Numbered from the stretch's first letter, positions 7,120 to 15,488 are shown. The stretch: 34,474 bases of DNA from Actinomycetota bacterium (GCA_016870575.1 VGBH01000013.1:1-34474); one strand, 5' to 3'. The notes: generated from the letters alone by a model not told the origin. Program-made: numbers and translations.

Positions 7120-8982
7120 TTATTCTTGAAACTGTTTATCGTGTAAATCGCGATAAAGCCCTGATTCAGCAATAAGCGATTCATGCGTTCCGCGCTGCAC
7201 AATCCGACCTTGAGCCATTACGAGCACCAAATCTGCTTTTCTGATTGTTGATAATCGATGCGCAATAACAATAGAAGTGCGATTGCTCAGGGCAAATTCC
7301 AATGCTTGCTGAACTAGTGCTTCACTTTCACTATCAAGATGGGCAGTAGCTTCATCCAAAATCACGATTTCCGGCTGCTTGAGCAACAACCTTGCTATTG
7401 CTAATCGCTGTTTTTCTCCACCAGAAAGTCGATAACCTCGGTCACCAACAACAGTTTTTAGTTGGTTTGGCAGCGATTTCACTAATTGTGAGATCTGAGC
7501 TGCATCCAAAGCTTCCCAGATTTGATTTTGAGTAATTTGTTCATTACCTAAAGTTAGATTCTCCAAGATCGTGGTATGTAACATATGTGGATCTTGCGGA
7601 ACCACTCCGATTTTTGAACGTAAATCAGTTAGCTTGGCATTCCGTACGTCAACATTGTTAAGTTTTACTGAACCAGTAGTTACGTCATATAGCCGTGGAA
7701 TTAATGATGATAACGTTGATTTTCCGGCACCTGAAGGTCCAACTAAAGCTGTCATCTGTCCAGGCTTAACTTCAAATGAAATATCGTGCAGTACTTGGTC
7801 TGAGATTGCTCGGTCAGCTACTGCTGCAATTGACTCAAGTGACGCCAATGACACATCTTCTGGCTTTGGATATGTGAAGGAAACATTTTCGAATTTAAGG
7901 GTAATTGGACCTGTTGGAATTTCTATTGGGTTAACTGGATCAGCAACAATTGGTTTCAAGTCGAGCACTTCGAAAACTCGATCAAATGCAACTAAAGCAG
8001 TCATAATTTCAACTCGAACATTTGATAGTGCGGTAAGTGGTCCGTATAGTCGAAATAGTAAAGCAACGAGTGCAAGCAAAGTACCGATAGATAAATCCCC
8101 ATCAATCACCTCTAAACCACCAAAGCCATAGATAATTGCAGTAGCAATTGCCCCAATAAGGGTAAGCGAGATAAAGAAAAAGCGGTTGATTAATGCAATC
8201 TTGATACCAGCATCCCGTACTTCATCTGCCCTTTGTTCAAATGCCGCTAATTCTCGTTTACGGTTTGCATATAACATAGAAAGTAGTGCACCAGAAACAT
8301 TGAATCTTTCATTCATTTGCTGACTTAACTCGGCGTTGTTTGACATTTGGCTGCGAGTAAATCCTTGTAGTTTCTTGCCTACCCATTTAGCTGGGTATAA
8401 AAATATGGGCAAAAGAATCAAGCTTGCTAGCGTTAACTGCCAAGACAAAAATGCCATTGTTCCAATAACTATGGTTGTGCTTATTGAATTGCTAATGACG
8501 CCTGATAAAGTTGAAGTGAATGTTTGCTGTGCGCCAATTACATCTGAATTCAACCTTGATACTAATGAGCCAGTTTGCGCCCTCGTAAAAAATGCAACTG
8601 ATTGCTGCATTACATTATCGAAAATCTGTGATCTGAGATTGAAGATTAATCCTTCACCTATTTGGGCAGAAAACCACCTTTCAACCATTGAAATTATTGA
8701 GGAGAATAATGCAATTAAAGCAACACCTAAAGCACCAAGAATCACAACTCTTCTATCAGCGTTAGCAATACCTTCATCAACTATTAGTTTAAAAAGTAGC
8801 GGCTGTGAAACAACTAAAGTAGCTTCTATAACAACGACAATCAAGAAGAAAACTATCTGTCTTTTGAATGGCAATGCGTAAGTAAAGATTCTATGTTTAG
8901 TTTCTTTTCCAACCTTAGTTGCGATAACGGATCTATCGGCAGTTAAGGCGCGAAAAGCTAGCCAAGGTCCCTGTGAGGTCAA
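7120..8982 (-). CDS. ABC exporter half-transporter (fused membrane and ATPase domains)
   Basis: A standard half-transporter of 620 residues: six transmembrane helices between about residues 40 and 330, then a nucleotide-binding domain from about 370. The NBD shows Walker A GPSGAGKS, Q-loop VVPQDP, signature LSGGEKQRLAIARLLL, Walker B VILDEA and the H-loop IVIAHRLST, so it should be an active ATPase working as a homodimer. A linker insertion (PEDVSLASLESIAAVADRAIS) lies between the first NBD strands, where most relatives have a direct turn. The start is a TTG about six bases after AGGAAG. The next upstream element is a decayed membrane-protein end, so no partner subunit is evident. Substrate unknown; lipid or drug export is typical of the family. 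Confidence 0.88.
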   Translation of the reverse strand: MTSQGPWLAFRALTADRSVIATKVGKETKHRIFTYALPFKRQIVFFLIVVVIEATLVVSQPLLFKLIVDEGIANADRRVVILGALGVALIALFSSIISMVERWFSAQIGEGLIFNLRSQIFDNVMQQSVAFFTRAQTGSLVSRLNSDVIGAQQTFTSTLSGVISNSISTTIVIGTMAFLSWQLTLASLILLPIFLYPAKWVGKKLQGFTRSQMSNNAELSQQMNERFNVSGALLSMLYANRKRELAAFEQRADEVRDAGIKIALINRFFFISLTLIGAIATAIIYGFGGLEVIDGDLSIGTLLALVALLFRLYGPLTALSNVRVEIMTALVAFDRVFEVLDLKPIVADPVNPIEIPTGPITLKFENVSFTYPKPEDVSLASLESIAAVADRAISDQVLHDISFEVKPGQMTALVGPSGAGKSTLSSLIPRLYDVTTGSVKLNNVDVRNAKLTDLRSKIGVVPQDPHMLHTTILENLTLGNEQITQNQIWEALDAAQISQLVKSLPNQLKTVVGDRGYRLSGGEKQRLAIARLLLKQPEIVILDEATAHLDSESEALVQQALEFALSNRTSIVIAHRLSTIRKADLVLVMAQGRIVQRGTHESLIAESGLYRDLHDKQFQE

Positions 8983-9047
8983 GAGTTACTTCCTAAATGG
9001 TTTCAGCCCACCAAGATAGCAGTTGGCTCAACCCAACTAGAAAGTTA

Positions 9048-9242
9048 CTACTCAATATATCGCTTGATAGTGGGCATTGTTGTAATTACTGCGAAAGCTA
9101 CGCCATAGCCAATTAGCAGTAGGGTAGACATACCAGCACTTAAGTAGGAACTGGAATCTAAGTTAAAGTCGTTTGGACCAACTTCAATTTGTAGCATCCC
9201 GGTAACCGCTCCACTCATGAGGTATTTACCTATTTCAGGCAA
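9048..9242 (-). pseudogene. C-terminal remnant of a membrane protein, possibly an ABC-2 permease
   Basis: The longest frame with a start (TTG 9242) gives 64 residues. The same frame stays open upstream to the stop of the Rieske gene, and continues a plausible protein text ('SLILSPNSFIGVEGLVTAFLPEIGKYLMSG') without any good start codon. It ends with one transmembrane helix (STLLLIGYGVAFAVITTM) and a basic tail. A short amphipathic segment followed by 'YL.SGA' and one final helix resembles the C-terminal end of ABC-2 type permeases in actinobacteria, so this is probably the tail of a gene whose front was lost. No Shine-Dalgarno or -10 box precedes TTG 9242. A short intact protein is the alternative. 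Confidence 0.4.
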
Positions 9243-9302
9243 GAAAGCAGTTACTAACCCTTCAACACCAATAAAAGAGTTGGGTGAAAGTATTAAACTG
9301 CC

Positions 9303-9322
9303 ACCACATACGACCGTGTGGT
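9303..9322 (-). terminator. Candidate stem-loop after the first Rieske gene
   Basis: ACCACA (9303-9308) pairs with TGTGGT (9317-9322) across an eight-base loop, 8 bases past the Rieske stop on the minus strand. The transcript continues into a moderately T-rich stretch, not a clean T run, so termination is uncertain. Confidence 0.35.
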
Positions 9323-9324
9323 TG

Positions 9325-9342
9325 TCTAGTTAATTAACTAGA
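9325..9342. repeat. 18-bp perfect palindrome over the Rieske stop codon
   Basis: TCTAGTTAATTAACTAGA reads identically on both strands and contains the TAA stop of the Rieske gene (9330-9332). With no loop it is unlikely to be a normal terminator hairpin by itself; it could be a binding site for a dimeric protein or part of a composite stem with the neighbouring hairpin. Confidence 0.6.
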
Positions 9343-9887
9343 TACACAACACCGTCAGCAACTTCAATGTTGACTCGTGCAAGTGGGCGAGATGCAGGTA
9401 CAGTTGGATTCATGCCGCTTTTATCAAATGTTGCTCCGTGATTTGGGCAGCGAAAGCCTGCACCCTCTTTGCGGACAGGTGTTCCTTCATGCGTACACCT
9501 GCCGCTAAATCCGGTGACTTCATTTCCATTCTTAATCAACCAAATGTTTCTATCTGAAATTTCAGTTGCAGTTGCGTTTGGTAGTGCTGTCAAAGTCGTG
9601 AGCTTTACCCAGTTATTTGGAATAGTTGTGGTGTTCGCAGAAGAATTATTGTTCTCAGAAGTGTTATTTGCTGCATTTTGTTGGGCTTTCCAAGCTGCCC
9701 GTCCCTGCTTATTGTTTGTTTTACTCCAGCCAACAGGACAACTTGGATTTACCCCAGTTACTTTACGAACCTTTCCATCCTTAAGACAATAAATGGTTCG
9801 CTTTTTTTGGTTAGCCGTAGATGCTGTAATTGGTAACAATGCCAAGAGCGATCCAGCCATCATGCAAAGTGCTTCTCTGCGTTTCAT
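9330..9887 (-). CDS. Tat-type secreted Rieske [2Fe-2S] protein with N-terminal C-X15-C module
   Basis: Starting at the leaderless ATG 9887 gives 185 residues. Order of parts: a twin-arginine type signal (MKRREALCMMAG with a hydrophobic core to about residue 27); a small module at residues 31-54 with cysteines C34 and C50 (TIYC...NPSCPVGW); an Asn/Ser/Thr-rich linker at about 70-90; and a Rieske domain. Cluster ligands are C131/H133 (CTHEG) and C147/H150 (CPNHG). The Rieske fold is complete, ending in ARVNIEVADGVVYLVN. Such proteins pass single electrons, here outside the cytoplasm. No oxygenase or cytochrome b partner is adjacent. The longer frame from GTG 9905 is rejected because it runs through the -10 box. 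The C-X15-C module recurs in the DUF1501 protein. Confidence 0.8.
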   Translation of the reverse strand: MKRREALCMMAGSLLALLPITASTANQKKRTIYCLKDGKVRKVTGVNPSCPVGWSKTNNKQGRAAWKAQQNAANNTSENNNSSANTTTIPNNWVKLTTLTALPNATATEISDRNIWLIKNGNEVTGFSGRCTHEGTPVRKEGAGFRCPNHGATFDKSGMNPTVPASRPLARVNIEVADGVVYLVN

Positions 9888-9893
9888 AGCGGA

Positions 9894-9899
9894 AGAGTA
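9894..9899 (-). promoter_or_regulatory. -10 box of a leaderless promoter for the first Rieske gene
   Basis: On the minus strand TACTCT is followed by six bases and ATG 9887. The box lies between this gene and the 3' end of dedA, showing that the Rieske gene need not be transcribed from upstream. Confidence 0.5.
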
Positions 9900-9943
9900 A
9901 AGCACAAAGGTGAGAGGCGCGAGCGATGTGAAGATTGTCCGAT

Positions 9944-10558
9944 TTAACTGTGGTTATATTTGCGACGACGCCATAGGCGGAAAAACAGGATAGCTACTGC
10001 CGTTCCAAGAATTAGATACACGGCATAGTCAATAACTGTTGTCCAAATATTGGCTCTCTCCCATTGTTCACCTAGAAGTGCCCCAAGTGAAATCCAGATA
10101 GTGTTCCAAATTGCACTTCCGGCCGTCGTGAGTAGCGCGAACTTAAATATTGACATTCGAACTAGTCCTGCTGGGATGCTCACGAGACTGCGAATAATTG
10201 GGAATAGGCGACCGAAAAAAACTAAATAAGTGCCGTATCGCTCAAACCAATCAAAAGTTTTGTCTAAATCTTCATTGGTAATGCCTACGTATTTGCCCCA
10301 TTTAGAGATGATTGATTCAACTCTTTCTTTGGAAAATCCAAAACCAAATAGATAAAGAACTAAGCCACCTAAGAGTGAGCCAAAGGTAGTAGCAGCGATT
10401 GCACCCATAAAACTAAACTCTCCAAGAGATGCGTTAAATCCAGTTAGCAGCAGCACCATCTCGGATGGAATTGGCAACACAATCACTTCAATGGCGATTA
10501 AGAGTGCAGCCCCGATCAGGCCGATTTGGCTAATCAGATTTGCGGCAAACTCCACCAT
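9944..10558 (-). CDS. DedA family membrane protein
   Basis: The 204-residue protein has the DedA layout: an N-terminal helix, then the conserved acidic/proline segment IEVIVLPIPSE at about residues 23-33, a second re-entrant region (FGSLLGGLVLYLFG), and the hallmark FGRLFPIIRSLVSIPAGLVRM at about 115-135 with its essential arginines. It ends in a basic tail (RLWRRRKYN). DedA proteins act in the cytoplasmic membrane; recent work links the superfamily to flipping of lipid carriers such as undecaprenyl phosphate and to proton-coupled homeostasis. It is divergent from the P450, with 54 bases between the start codons and separate -10 boxes. Confidence 0.88.
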   Translation of the reverse strand: MVEFAANLISQIGLIGAALLIAIEVIVLPIPSEMVLLLTGFNASLGEFSFMGAIAATTFGSLLGGLVLYLFGFGFSKERVESIISKWGKYVGITNEDLDKTFDWFERYGTYLVFFGRLFPIIRSLVSIPAGLVRMSIFKFALLTTAGSAIWNTIWISLGALLGEQWERANIWTTVIDYAVYLILGTAVAILFFRLWRRRKYNHS

Positions 10559-10564
10559 ACCTAA

Positions 10565-10570
10565 AGGGTA
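10565..10570 (-). promoter_or_regulatory. -10 box of a leaderless promoter for dedA
   Basis: TACCCT on the minus strand, six bases before ATG 10558. It is divergent from the P450 promoter 30 bases away. Confidence 0.5.
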
Positions 10571-10600
10571 GTCGCATCTGATGAATTTTCGTTTACATCA

Positions 10601-10606
10601 TAGGCT
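10601..10606 (+). promoter_or_regulatory. -10 box of a leaderless promoter for the P450 gene
   Basis: TAGGCT, six bases before ATG 10613; no Shine-Dalgarno is present upstream of that codon. Confidence 0.5.
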
Positions 10607-10612
10607 CAAGCC

Positions 10613-11941
10613 ATGACGAAGCCACCATTTATGAATGCTCCTGGCCCTGAACCAGCAGAAATGTTAAGTAATTTTCGAAATATCAGGTTTGCTGCTCCTG
10701 ATTTTCTAGGCCACATGCAGCAAAAATATGGTGACATTGTGCAGTTTTCAATCCCAAAACCACTAACTTATTTAGTATCAGATCCCACTTGGGTTGATTA
10801 TGTGCTTAGAGTTAATGCAAAAAATTTTGGTAAGGCAACAATTCAATATCGAACATTAGCTTTAGTGACCGGCTATGGTCTACTGGCGGCTGATTCAGCA
10901 GCGTGGCGGGAACAGCGAAAAGTTGTTCAACCAGCTTTTCACCATGATTTAGTAGCAGAAGTGGTATCACATTCAGTTGCTGCAACGAATGAAGTTATCG
11001 AGAACATTTCGAATAAAGCTAATGAAGTTGTTGATTTGGATCATGAAATGATGGAGTTAGCATTAAATGTTGTTGGTACATCATTGTTTGGTGCAGACTT
11101 TAGAAACAAATCAAACAAAATTGTCTCAGCCACTTTATCAGGATTGGATGTCGTGGTATCCCGCGCACGTACTCCTATTTTCCCACCGAATTGGCTACCA
11201 ACGCCGCTAAATCTGAAGTTGCAGCGAGCAAACAAGGTCCTTACAAAAGCAGTCGATAAAGTAATTGATGGCGCAGCCTCAGCACCAAAGAATTCAATTG
11301 CGGGGTTGTTAGTTGAGCAACTTAGAATAGGAAGTTTCAATCGTAAGCAAGTGCGAGATGAGCTGGTTACATTTATCGTGGCAGGCCATGAAACAGTTGC
11401 AAGTGCATTGAGCTGGGCTTTGCATTTGATTAGTAGAAGTCCTGAAATACAACAGCAGCTTGCTGATGAAGCCAATCGAATTTATTCAGGTCGTAATCCA
11501 GAATTTAATGATTATCAAAATTTAGTATTTGCTCAGGCTGTCTTTAATGAAGCAATGAGGCTATATCCACCTGCTTGGATAATCACTCGAGCAGCAATAA
11601 CTGATGATGTAATTGCTGGTATTGAGATAAAGGCCGGTTCATTAATTGTCATAAGCCCGTGGGTAGTTCATCGGAACCTAGCGGTTTGGTCTAATCCCGA
11701 AGAGTTTAATCCAGATAGATTCTTAAAGGACTTAAAACCAATTGCTGGATCATTTATTCCATTCGGTCTTGGTAATCGGATGTGTATCGGTCGAGATTTT
11801 GCAATGTTTGAAGGTGTAACTGCTTTATCAATGTTGGCTCAGAGATTTGAATTCACACCAACTAAACAGAGGGTAAATCCTTTGCCCTCAGTTACTGTTC
11901 GACCAAAATCTGGTTTGCCGATGGAAATCAAGATTCGTTAA
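10613..11941 (+). CDS. Cytochrome P450
   Basis: A full-length P450 of 442 residues. The I-helix oxygen-binding motif is AGHET at 257-261, the K-helix ExxR is E313-R316 (EAMR), and the haem loop is FGLGNRMCIG with the axial cysteine at 391. There is no membrane anchor, as usual for bacterial enzymes. The haem loop and the AGHET motif place it nearer the CYP4/CYP102-like branch, which contains fatty-acid and carotenoid hydroxylases, than the CYP105-like branch; substrate is unknown. No ferredoxin or reductase gene lies nearby, so electrons must come from elsewhere. Its last 14 bases overlap the 3' end of hisN on the opposite strand. Confidence 0.93.
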   Translation: MTKPPFMNAPGPEPAEMLSNFRNIRFAAPDFLGHMQQKYGDIVQFSIPKPLTYLVSDPTWVDYVLRVNAKNFGKATIQYRTLALVTGYGLLAADSAAWREQRKVVQPAFHHDLVAEVVSHSVAATNEVIENISNKANEVVDLDHEMMELALNVVGTSLFGADFRNKSNKIVSATLSGLDVVVSRARTPIFPPNWLPTPLNLKLQRANKVLTKAVDKVIDGAASAPKNSIAGLLVEQLRIGSFNRKQVRDELVTFIVAGHETVASALSWALHLISRSPEIQQQLADEANRIYSGRNPEFNDYQNLVFAQAVFNEAMRLYPPAWIITRAAITDDVIAGIEIKAGSLIVISPWVVHRNLAVWSNPEEFNPDRFLKDLKPIAGSFIPFGLGNRMCIGRDFAMFEGVTALSMLAQRFEFTPTKQRVNPLPSVTVRPKSGLPMEIKIR

Positions 11942-12752
11942 GTATTTGCAGCGCAGTTTCATGCAACAAATTGTTTGTTGCAACAGCAGAACCTTGAGCT
12001 GGTCCGGCAACACCATTTATTCCAGTGAATCTGCCACCAGATTCAGTGACAATAATTGATAGTGGAGCTAAATCCCAAAGTGCAACAACTGGTTCAGCTG
12101 AAATATCAATTGCACCTTCTGCTACTAAACAGTGTTGCCAAAAATCACCATAACCTCTGGTGCGCCAAACAGAACTTGCCAGTTTTCTAAATCCTTTTTC
12201 ATAGACGTTGTCATCACCAAAGGAAAGGTCAGAGAAAGAAATGGATGCATCTGATATTTTCGCAACTTTTGATACCGATATTGCTCTGCCGTGTTTACCT
12301 GAATGCTCCGGCAATCCAGTAAATGCGCCACCATTTCTTGCCGCCCACCATCTACGTCCAAGTGCAGGTGCAGAAACTACGCCAATAACTGGTTCATTGT
12401 TATGCAAAAGTGCAATCAAACTTGCCCAAACAGGAACACCACGAACGTAGTTTTTAGTGCCGTCAATTGGATCAATCACCCAACACCTACTGGATTCCCC
12501 AGAAATGCCAAACTCTTCACCAACAATGGCATCTTCTGGCGCAACGACCGCCAAATGCTCTCTAATAATCTGCTCTACCCCGCGGTCAACCTCAGTAACA
12601 GGCGTTAGATCAGGTTTAGTTTGCACTACCAAATCAGTTGCGAGAAATCTAGAAATCGTAATCTCATCTGCTAAATCAGCTAACTGGTGCGCGATTGACA
12701 AGCCCCTTAATAAATCCGCAGGTATAGTTGCTTTAGCTAGAGGTGAATTCAT
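11928..12752 (-). CDS. hisN: Histidinol-phosphatase, inositol monophosphatase family (HisN)
   Basis: The 274-residue protein has all metal-binding motifs of the IMPase superfamily: GEEFG (about residue 78), WVIDPIDGTKNYVRG (about 91-105) and LWDLAPL (about 225). The segment WRTRGYGDFWQHCLVAEGAID is typical of the actinobacterial HisN group, which dephosphorylates histidinol phosphate with Mg2+ in the penultimate part of histidine synthesis. Other IMPase-family substrates cannot be excluded because no other his genes are nearby. The ATG lies six bases after a TACCTT -10 box, so the mRNA is probably leaderless. It is divergent from the DUF2231 gene, with 24 bases between them. Confidence 0.82.
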   Translation of the reverse strand: MNSPLAKATIPADLLRGLSIAHQLADLADEITISRFLATDLVVQTKPDLTPVTEVDRGVEQIIREHLAVVAPEDAIVGEEFGISGESSRCWVIDPIDGTKNYVRGVPVWASLIALLHNNEPVIGVVSAPALGRRWWAARNGGAFTGLPEHSGKHGRAISVSKVAKISDASISFSDLSFGDDNVYEKGFRKLASSVWRTRGYGDFWQHCLVAEGAIDISAEPVVALWDLAPLSIIVTESGGRFTGINGVAGPAQGSAVATNNLLHETALQILNES

Positions 12753-12758
12753 GAGGCA

Positions 12759-12764
12759 AAGGTA
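12759..12764 (-). promoter_or_regulatory. -10 box of a leaderless promoter for hisN
   Basis: TACCTT on the minus strand, six bases before ATG 12752. It lies within the 24-bp gap to the divergent DUF2231 gene, so the two promoters must overlap. Confidence 0.5.
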
Positions 12765-12776
12765 GCGGGAGTTTTA

Positions 12777-13256
12777 ATGATAAGTCGAAGCGAAACTGAG
12801 ACCGGGGGCATTTTTGATCTAGTGTTGGGCCTACCGGTTCATCCACTAATTGTGCATGCAGTGGTTGTGCTCGTTCCACTTGCAGCTTTGGCAGCAATTG
12901 CAATGGCAGTAAAGCCCAGCATTTCTCGAAAATACGGACTCGTAATTATTGGTATTGCCGTTATTGGGCAGATTAGTTCATTTATTGCTAAATCCAGTGG
13001 TGAAGCTTTGGAAGAGCGTATGGGTGTTGAGCTGGAAAGGCATGCCGAATTAGGTGAGCTTGCACCAATAACCAGTTTGCCGTTACTCGGGTTGATAGTG
13101 CTGCTTTATCGAATAGATAAGTCAGGATTTTTGAAGAATCTACGAACCGCAGTTGCTATTGTGGTAACTGCAGCAGCAATCTTTGCTGCTGGATATATTG
13201 CAATAACTGGTCATTCAGGAGCTGAAGCAGTTTGGTCGTGGGTTAAAGATCTATAG
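12777..13256 (+). CDS. DUF2231 integral membrane protein
   Basis: The 159-residue protein opens with the DUF2231 hallmark GLPVHPLIVHAVVVLVPLAAL at about residues 18-38 and closes with ITGHSGAEAVW at about 143-153. Four hydrophobic helices are visible at about 25-45, 52-68, 98-110 and 123-142. The conserved histidines (HPLIVH, GHSG) suggest metal or haem binding, but the family has no settled function. GGGAG five bases before ATG 12777 is a good ribosome binding site, in contrast to the leaderless neighbour hisN. The last 14 bases overlap the end of rsgA on the other strand. Confidence 0.82.
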   Translation: MISRSETETGGIFDLVLGLPVHPLIVHAVVVLVPLAALAAIAMAVKPSISRKYGLVIIGIAVIGQISSFIAKSSGEALEERMGVELERHAELGELAPITSLPLLGLIVLLYRIDKSGFLKNLRTAVAIVVTAAAIFAAGYIAITGHSGAEAVWSWVKDL

Positions 13257-14223
13257 TTTTCGCAGCTATTAATCGCCTGAGTGAATCAGCACGTTTGGTA
13301 AGTTCAATTTCATTTTCTGTAATTGCGTTTAGACCACAATCTATTTGACTATGCAGGCAGGACTTCAAACACTTGGCAAGGTAAGGTTGTAAATCAGAAA
13401 ATGCGTGTCCAATTGTTTCAGTTGGCACATGGGCTATCCCGAACGTTCTTATGCCTGGAGTATCAATTATCCAACTGTTTTCTTCAAGCATCATCGCTTC
13501 TGCACTAGTAGAAGTATGCCGGCCTCTGCCAGTAACTAGATTCACTTCTCCAGTTCTGCGCAGAGTTGAGGGTAAAAGAGAGTTAACTAGAGTTGATTTA
13601 CCAACTCCACTAGAGCCAACTAGCACGGTGGTGTGGTTGTTTAACACTTTAATTATTTTAGTTAAGTCGCTCTCTTTATTTATGGTCATTATTTGACTTA
13701 CTAGGTCTTGATAAGAGTTCACTAAATCAACTGGACTCGCTAAATCTATTTTGGTGATGATCAATATCAGTTTCATGTTTTCATGCCAACCAGCAATTAA
13801 ACAGCGATCAATTAATCTTGGCTGTGGTTCAGGTTGAGTAGCTGCAACAACTATTGCTAATTGGTCAGCATTTGCAACTAAAACTCTTTCACTTGAGTCT
13901 GAGTCATCAGCACTTCTCCGTAAAGACTTTTTGCGATCCATTACTCGAACAATTCGAGCCAAACTGCCTTCAGCCCCGGAAAGATCTCCCACCAAATCAA
14001 CCTGATCACCAACAACAACTGCTGCTTTGCCTAGTTCTCGTGCAGTGATTGCGGTAATTACTATTTTTGGATCTGAGTCCAGAGCACAGGTATAGCGTCC
14101 ACGGTCTATTGTGGTAACCATTGCGCGTTGAGCTGATTGATGACTTGGACGATCTTTGCTTCGCGGACGAGAACTACGTGCGGGTCTTACCCGAACACTT
14201 TCTTCATCAATCCGATTTCTCAC
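13243..14223 (-). CDS. rsgA: Ribosome small-subunit-dependent GTPase A (RsgA)
   Basis: The 326-residue protein shows the RsgA order: a basic N-terminal tail, an OB-fold (about residues 35-95), then a circularly permuted GTPase domain. In it the G4 motif TKID comes before G1 (GSSGVGKST) and G3 (DTPGIR). The C-terminus carries a zinc-binding knuckle with C-X3-C-X-H-X4-C spacing (CLKSCLHSQIDC). RsgA hydrolyses GTP on the 30S subunit during late assembly, in the cytoplasm. It starts with GTG overlapping the aroA stop (GTGA), so the pair is co-transcribed and coupled. The aroA-rsgA order is also found in mycobacteria. Confidence 0.93.
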   Translation of the reverse strand: MRNRIDEESVRVRPARSSRPRSKDRPSHQSAQRAMVTTIDRGRYTCALDSDPKIVITAITARELGKAAVVVGDQVDLVGDLSGAEGSLARIVRVMDRKKSLRRSADDSDSSERVLVANADQLAIVVAATQPEPQPRLIDRCLIAGWHENMKLILIITKIDLASPVDLVNSYQDLVSQIMTINKESDLTKIIKVLNNHTTVLVGSSGVGKSTLVNSLLPSTLRRTGEVNLVTGRGRHTSTSAEAMMLEENSWIIDTPGIRTFGIAHVPTETIGHAFSDLQPYLAKCLKSCLHSQIDCGLNAITENEIELTKRADSLRRLIAAKTIDL

Positions 14224-15488
14224 TTAGCTCCCGTAATAAAACGGTTCCAATTATTGGCAAAATCTGGCATAGTCTTATCTGTAGTTTGAATATCATTAAC
14301 TGAAAGACTAACAACTAATCCAAGCAACGCTGCAAAAGTTGCCATTCGGTGATCGTGATAAGAATTCAATTCAGTATCTGCATCTTTCAGTGTCCCACCA
14401 TTAATCTCAATGCCATCTGATAGCTCTTGTGCAATTATTCCAACTTTATTTAGTTCTGTAACTAAGGCTGCTAACCGGTTTGTTTCATGTCCTCGCAAGT
14501 GAGCAATTCCAGTTAATCTAGAAATTCCAGACGCGGCAGCCGCGATAGCCGCAATCGTTGGAGTAATTTCGCCCACTTCACTTAAGTTAGCTTGAATAGG
14601 AACTAATTCCTTTGGTGCTTTTAGAATCAAACCTGCTTGAGTTAATTCTAGTTCTGCGCCAAGTTGTTTAAATATCTGTTGTATTTGTTTACTTGGTTGA
14701 TTTGAATTAGTTGGCCAATGTGAAATTGTTACAGTACCTTCAGTTAACATTGCAGCTGCTAAGGATACAGCTGCGTTTGATAAGTCTGGCTCAATTATTC
14801 GATCTATTGGTTTTATTTTGCTTGGACTTATTTGCCAAGTGTTTTCAGAACTTTGCACACTTACCCCGTGTTCAGCCAGCATTGAAATTGTCATCTGGAT
14901 GTGAGGTAGTGAAGGCACAAAAGCTGAAGTATTTTTTATTGTGATTCCCTGATCAAATAGTGCACCAGTAAGAAGTAGGGCAGTTAGAAATTGACTAGAT
15001 TCAGATAAATCAATTGCAATTTCTCCGCCAGTTACACTTTCAATTCCATAAACAGTAAATGGCAATTTATTTCTGCCTTGATCATCTACCGTAACTCCGA
15101 GTTGTCTGAGCGAATTAATTGTTACCTGCATAGGTCGATCTGATGCTTGAGCGTCACCGATAAAAGTGGTCTCACCTTGCGCCAAAGCTGCGACAAAAGG
15201 AACAAAGCGCATCACCGTGCCAGCAAGACCTACTTGAATTTCGCCGCCACCAATTAACTTTCCAGGAATTACTTGAGCAGTATTTTCAGAAACTGAAATC
15301 TTTGCACCGAGTTGGCTGAGCGCGTTAATCATTAGCTTGGTATCACGAGCAAGCAGCAAGCCAGAAATTTTGCTCGGTCCGCTGCTTATTGCAGCTAATA
15401 GCAATGCCCGATTAGATAGCGATTTAGAACCAGGAACACTAATCGTGCCCGATGTCGGGGATTGTGCTCGAATTGCCTGCCAAACCAT
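14220..15488 (-). CDS. aroA: 3-phosphoshikimate 1-carboxyvinyltransferase (EPSP synthase)
   Basis: EPSP synthase joins shikimate-3-phosphate and PEP in the sixth step of the shikimate pathway. The two inside-out alpha/beta domains are complete. Key motifs are VPGSKSLSNRALLLAA (about residues 17-32, catalytic lysine), LAGTVMRFVP (about 89-98), the SESSQF segment, and NSYHDHRMA near residue 385. Length 422 is normal. The open frame extends far upstream to 15644, but the ATG at 15488 follows TACGCT by six bases, and the extra upstream text (NRSNYLINPHCSNNF) has no family similarity. The upstream extension also runs through the divergent SRAP gene. First gene of the aroA-rsgA unit. Confidence 0.95.
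   Translation of the reverse strand: MVWQAIRAQSPTSGTISVPGSKSLSNRALLLAAISSGPSKISGLLLARDTKLMINALSQLGAKISVSENTAQVIPGKLIGGGEIQVGLAGTVMRFVPFVAALAQGETTFIGDAQASDRPMQVTINSLRQLGVTVDDQGRNKLPFTVYGIESVTGGEIAIDLSESSQFLTALLLTGALFDQGITIKNTSAFVPSLPHIQMTISMLAEHGVSVQSSENTWQISPSKIKPIDRIIEPDLSNAAVSLAAAMLTEGTVTISHWPTNSNQPSKQIQQIFKQLGAELELTQAGLILKAPKELVPIQANLSEVGEITPTIAAIAAAASGISRLTGIAHLRGHETNRLAALVTELNKVGIIAQELSDGIEINGGTLKDADTELNSYHDHRMATFAALLGLVVSLSVNDIQTTDKTMPDFANNWNRFITGAK

Noticed and set aside
7571-8881. Long plus-strand open frames (186 and 181 codons) opposite the ABC exporter
   Set aside because: They are antisense to a gene with full ABC motifs, have no recognisable domain and no start signals; they are shadow frames.
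9021-9038. Inverted repeat AGTTGG/CCAACT between the ABC exporter and the membrane-protein remnant
   Set aside because: Only six pairs and no T run on either strand; not enough to call a terminator.
11041-11475. Minus-strand 144-codon frame inside the P450 gene
   Set aside because: Antisense shadow of a gene with complete P450 motifs; composition (Ser/Cys-rich) is typical of such shadows.
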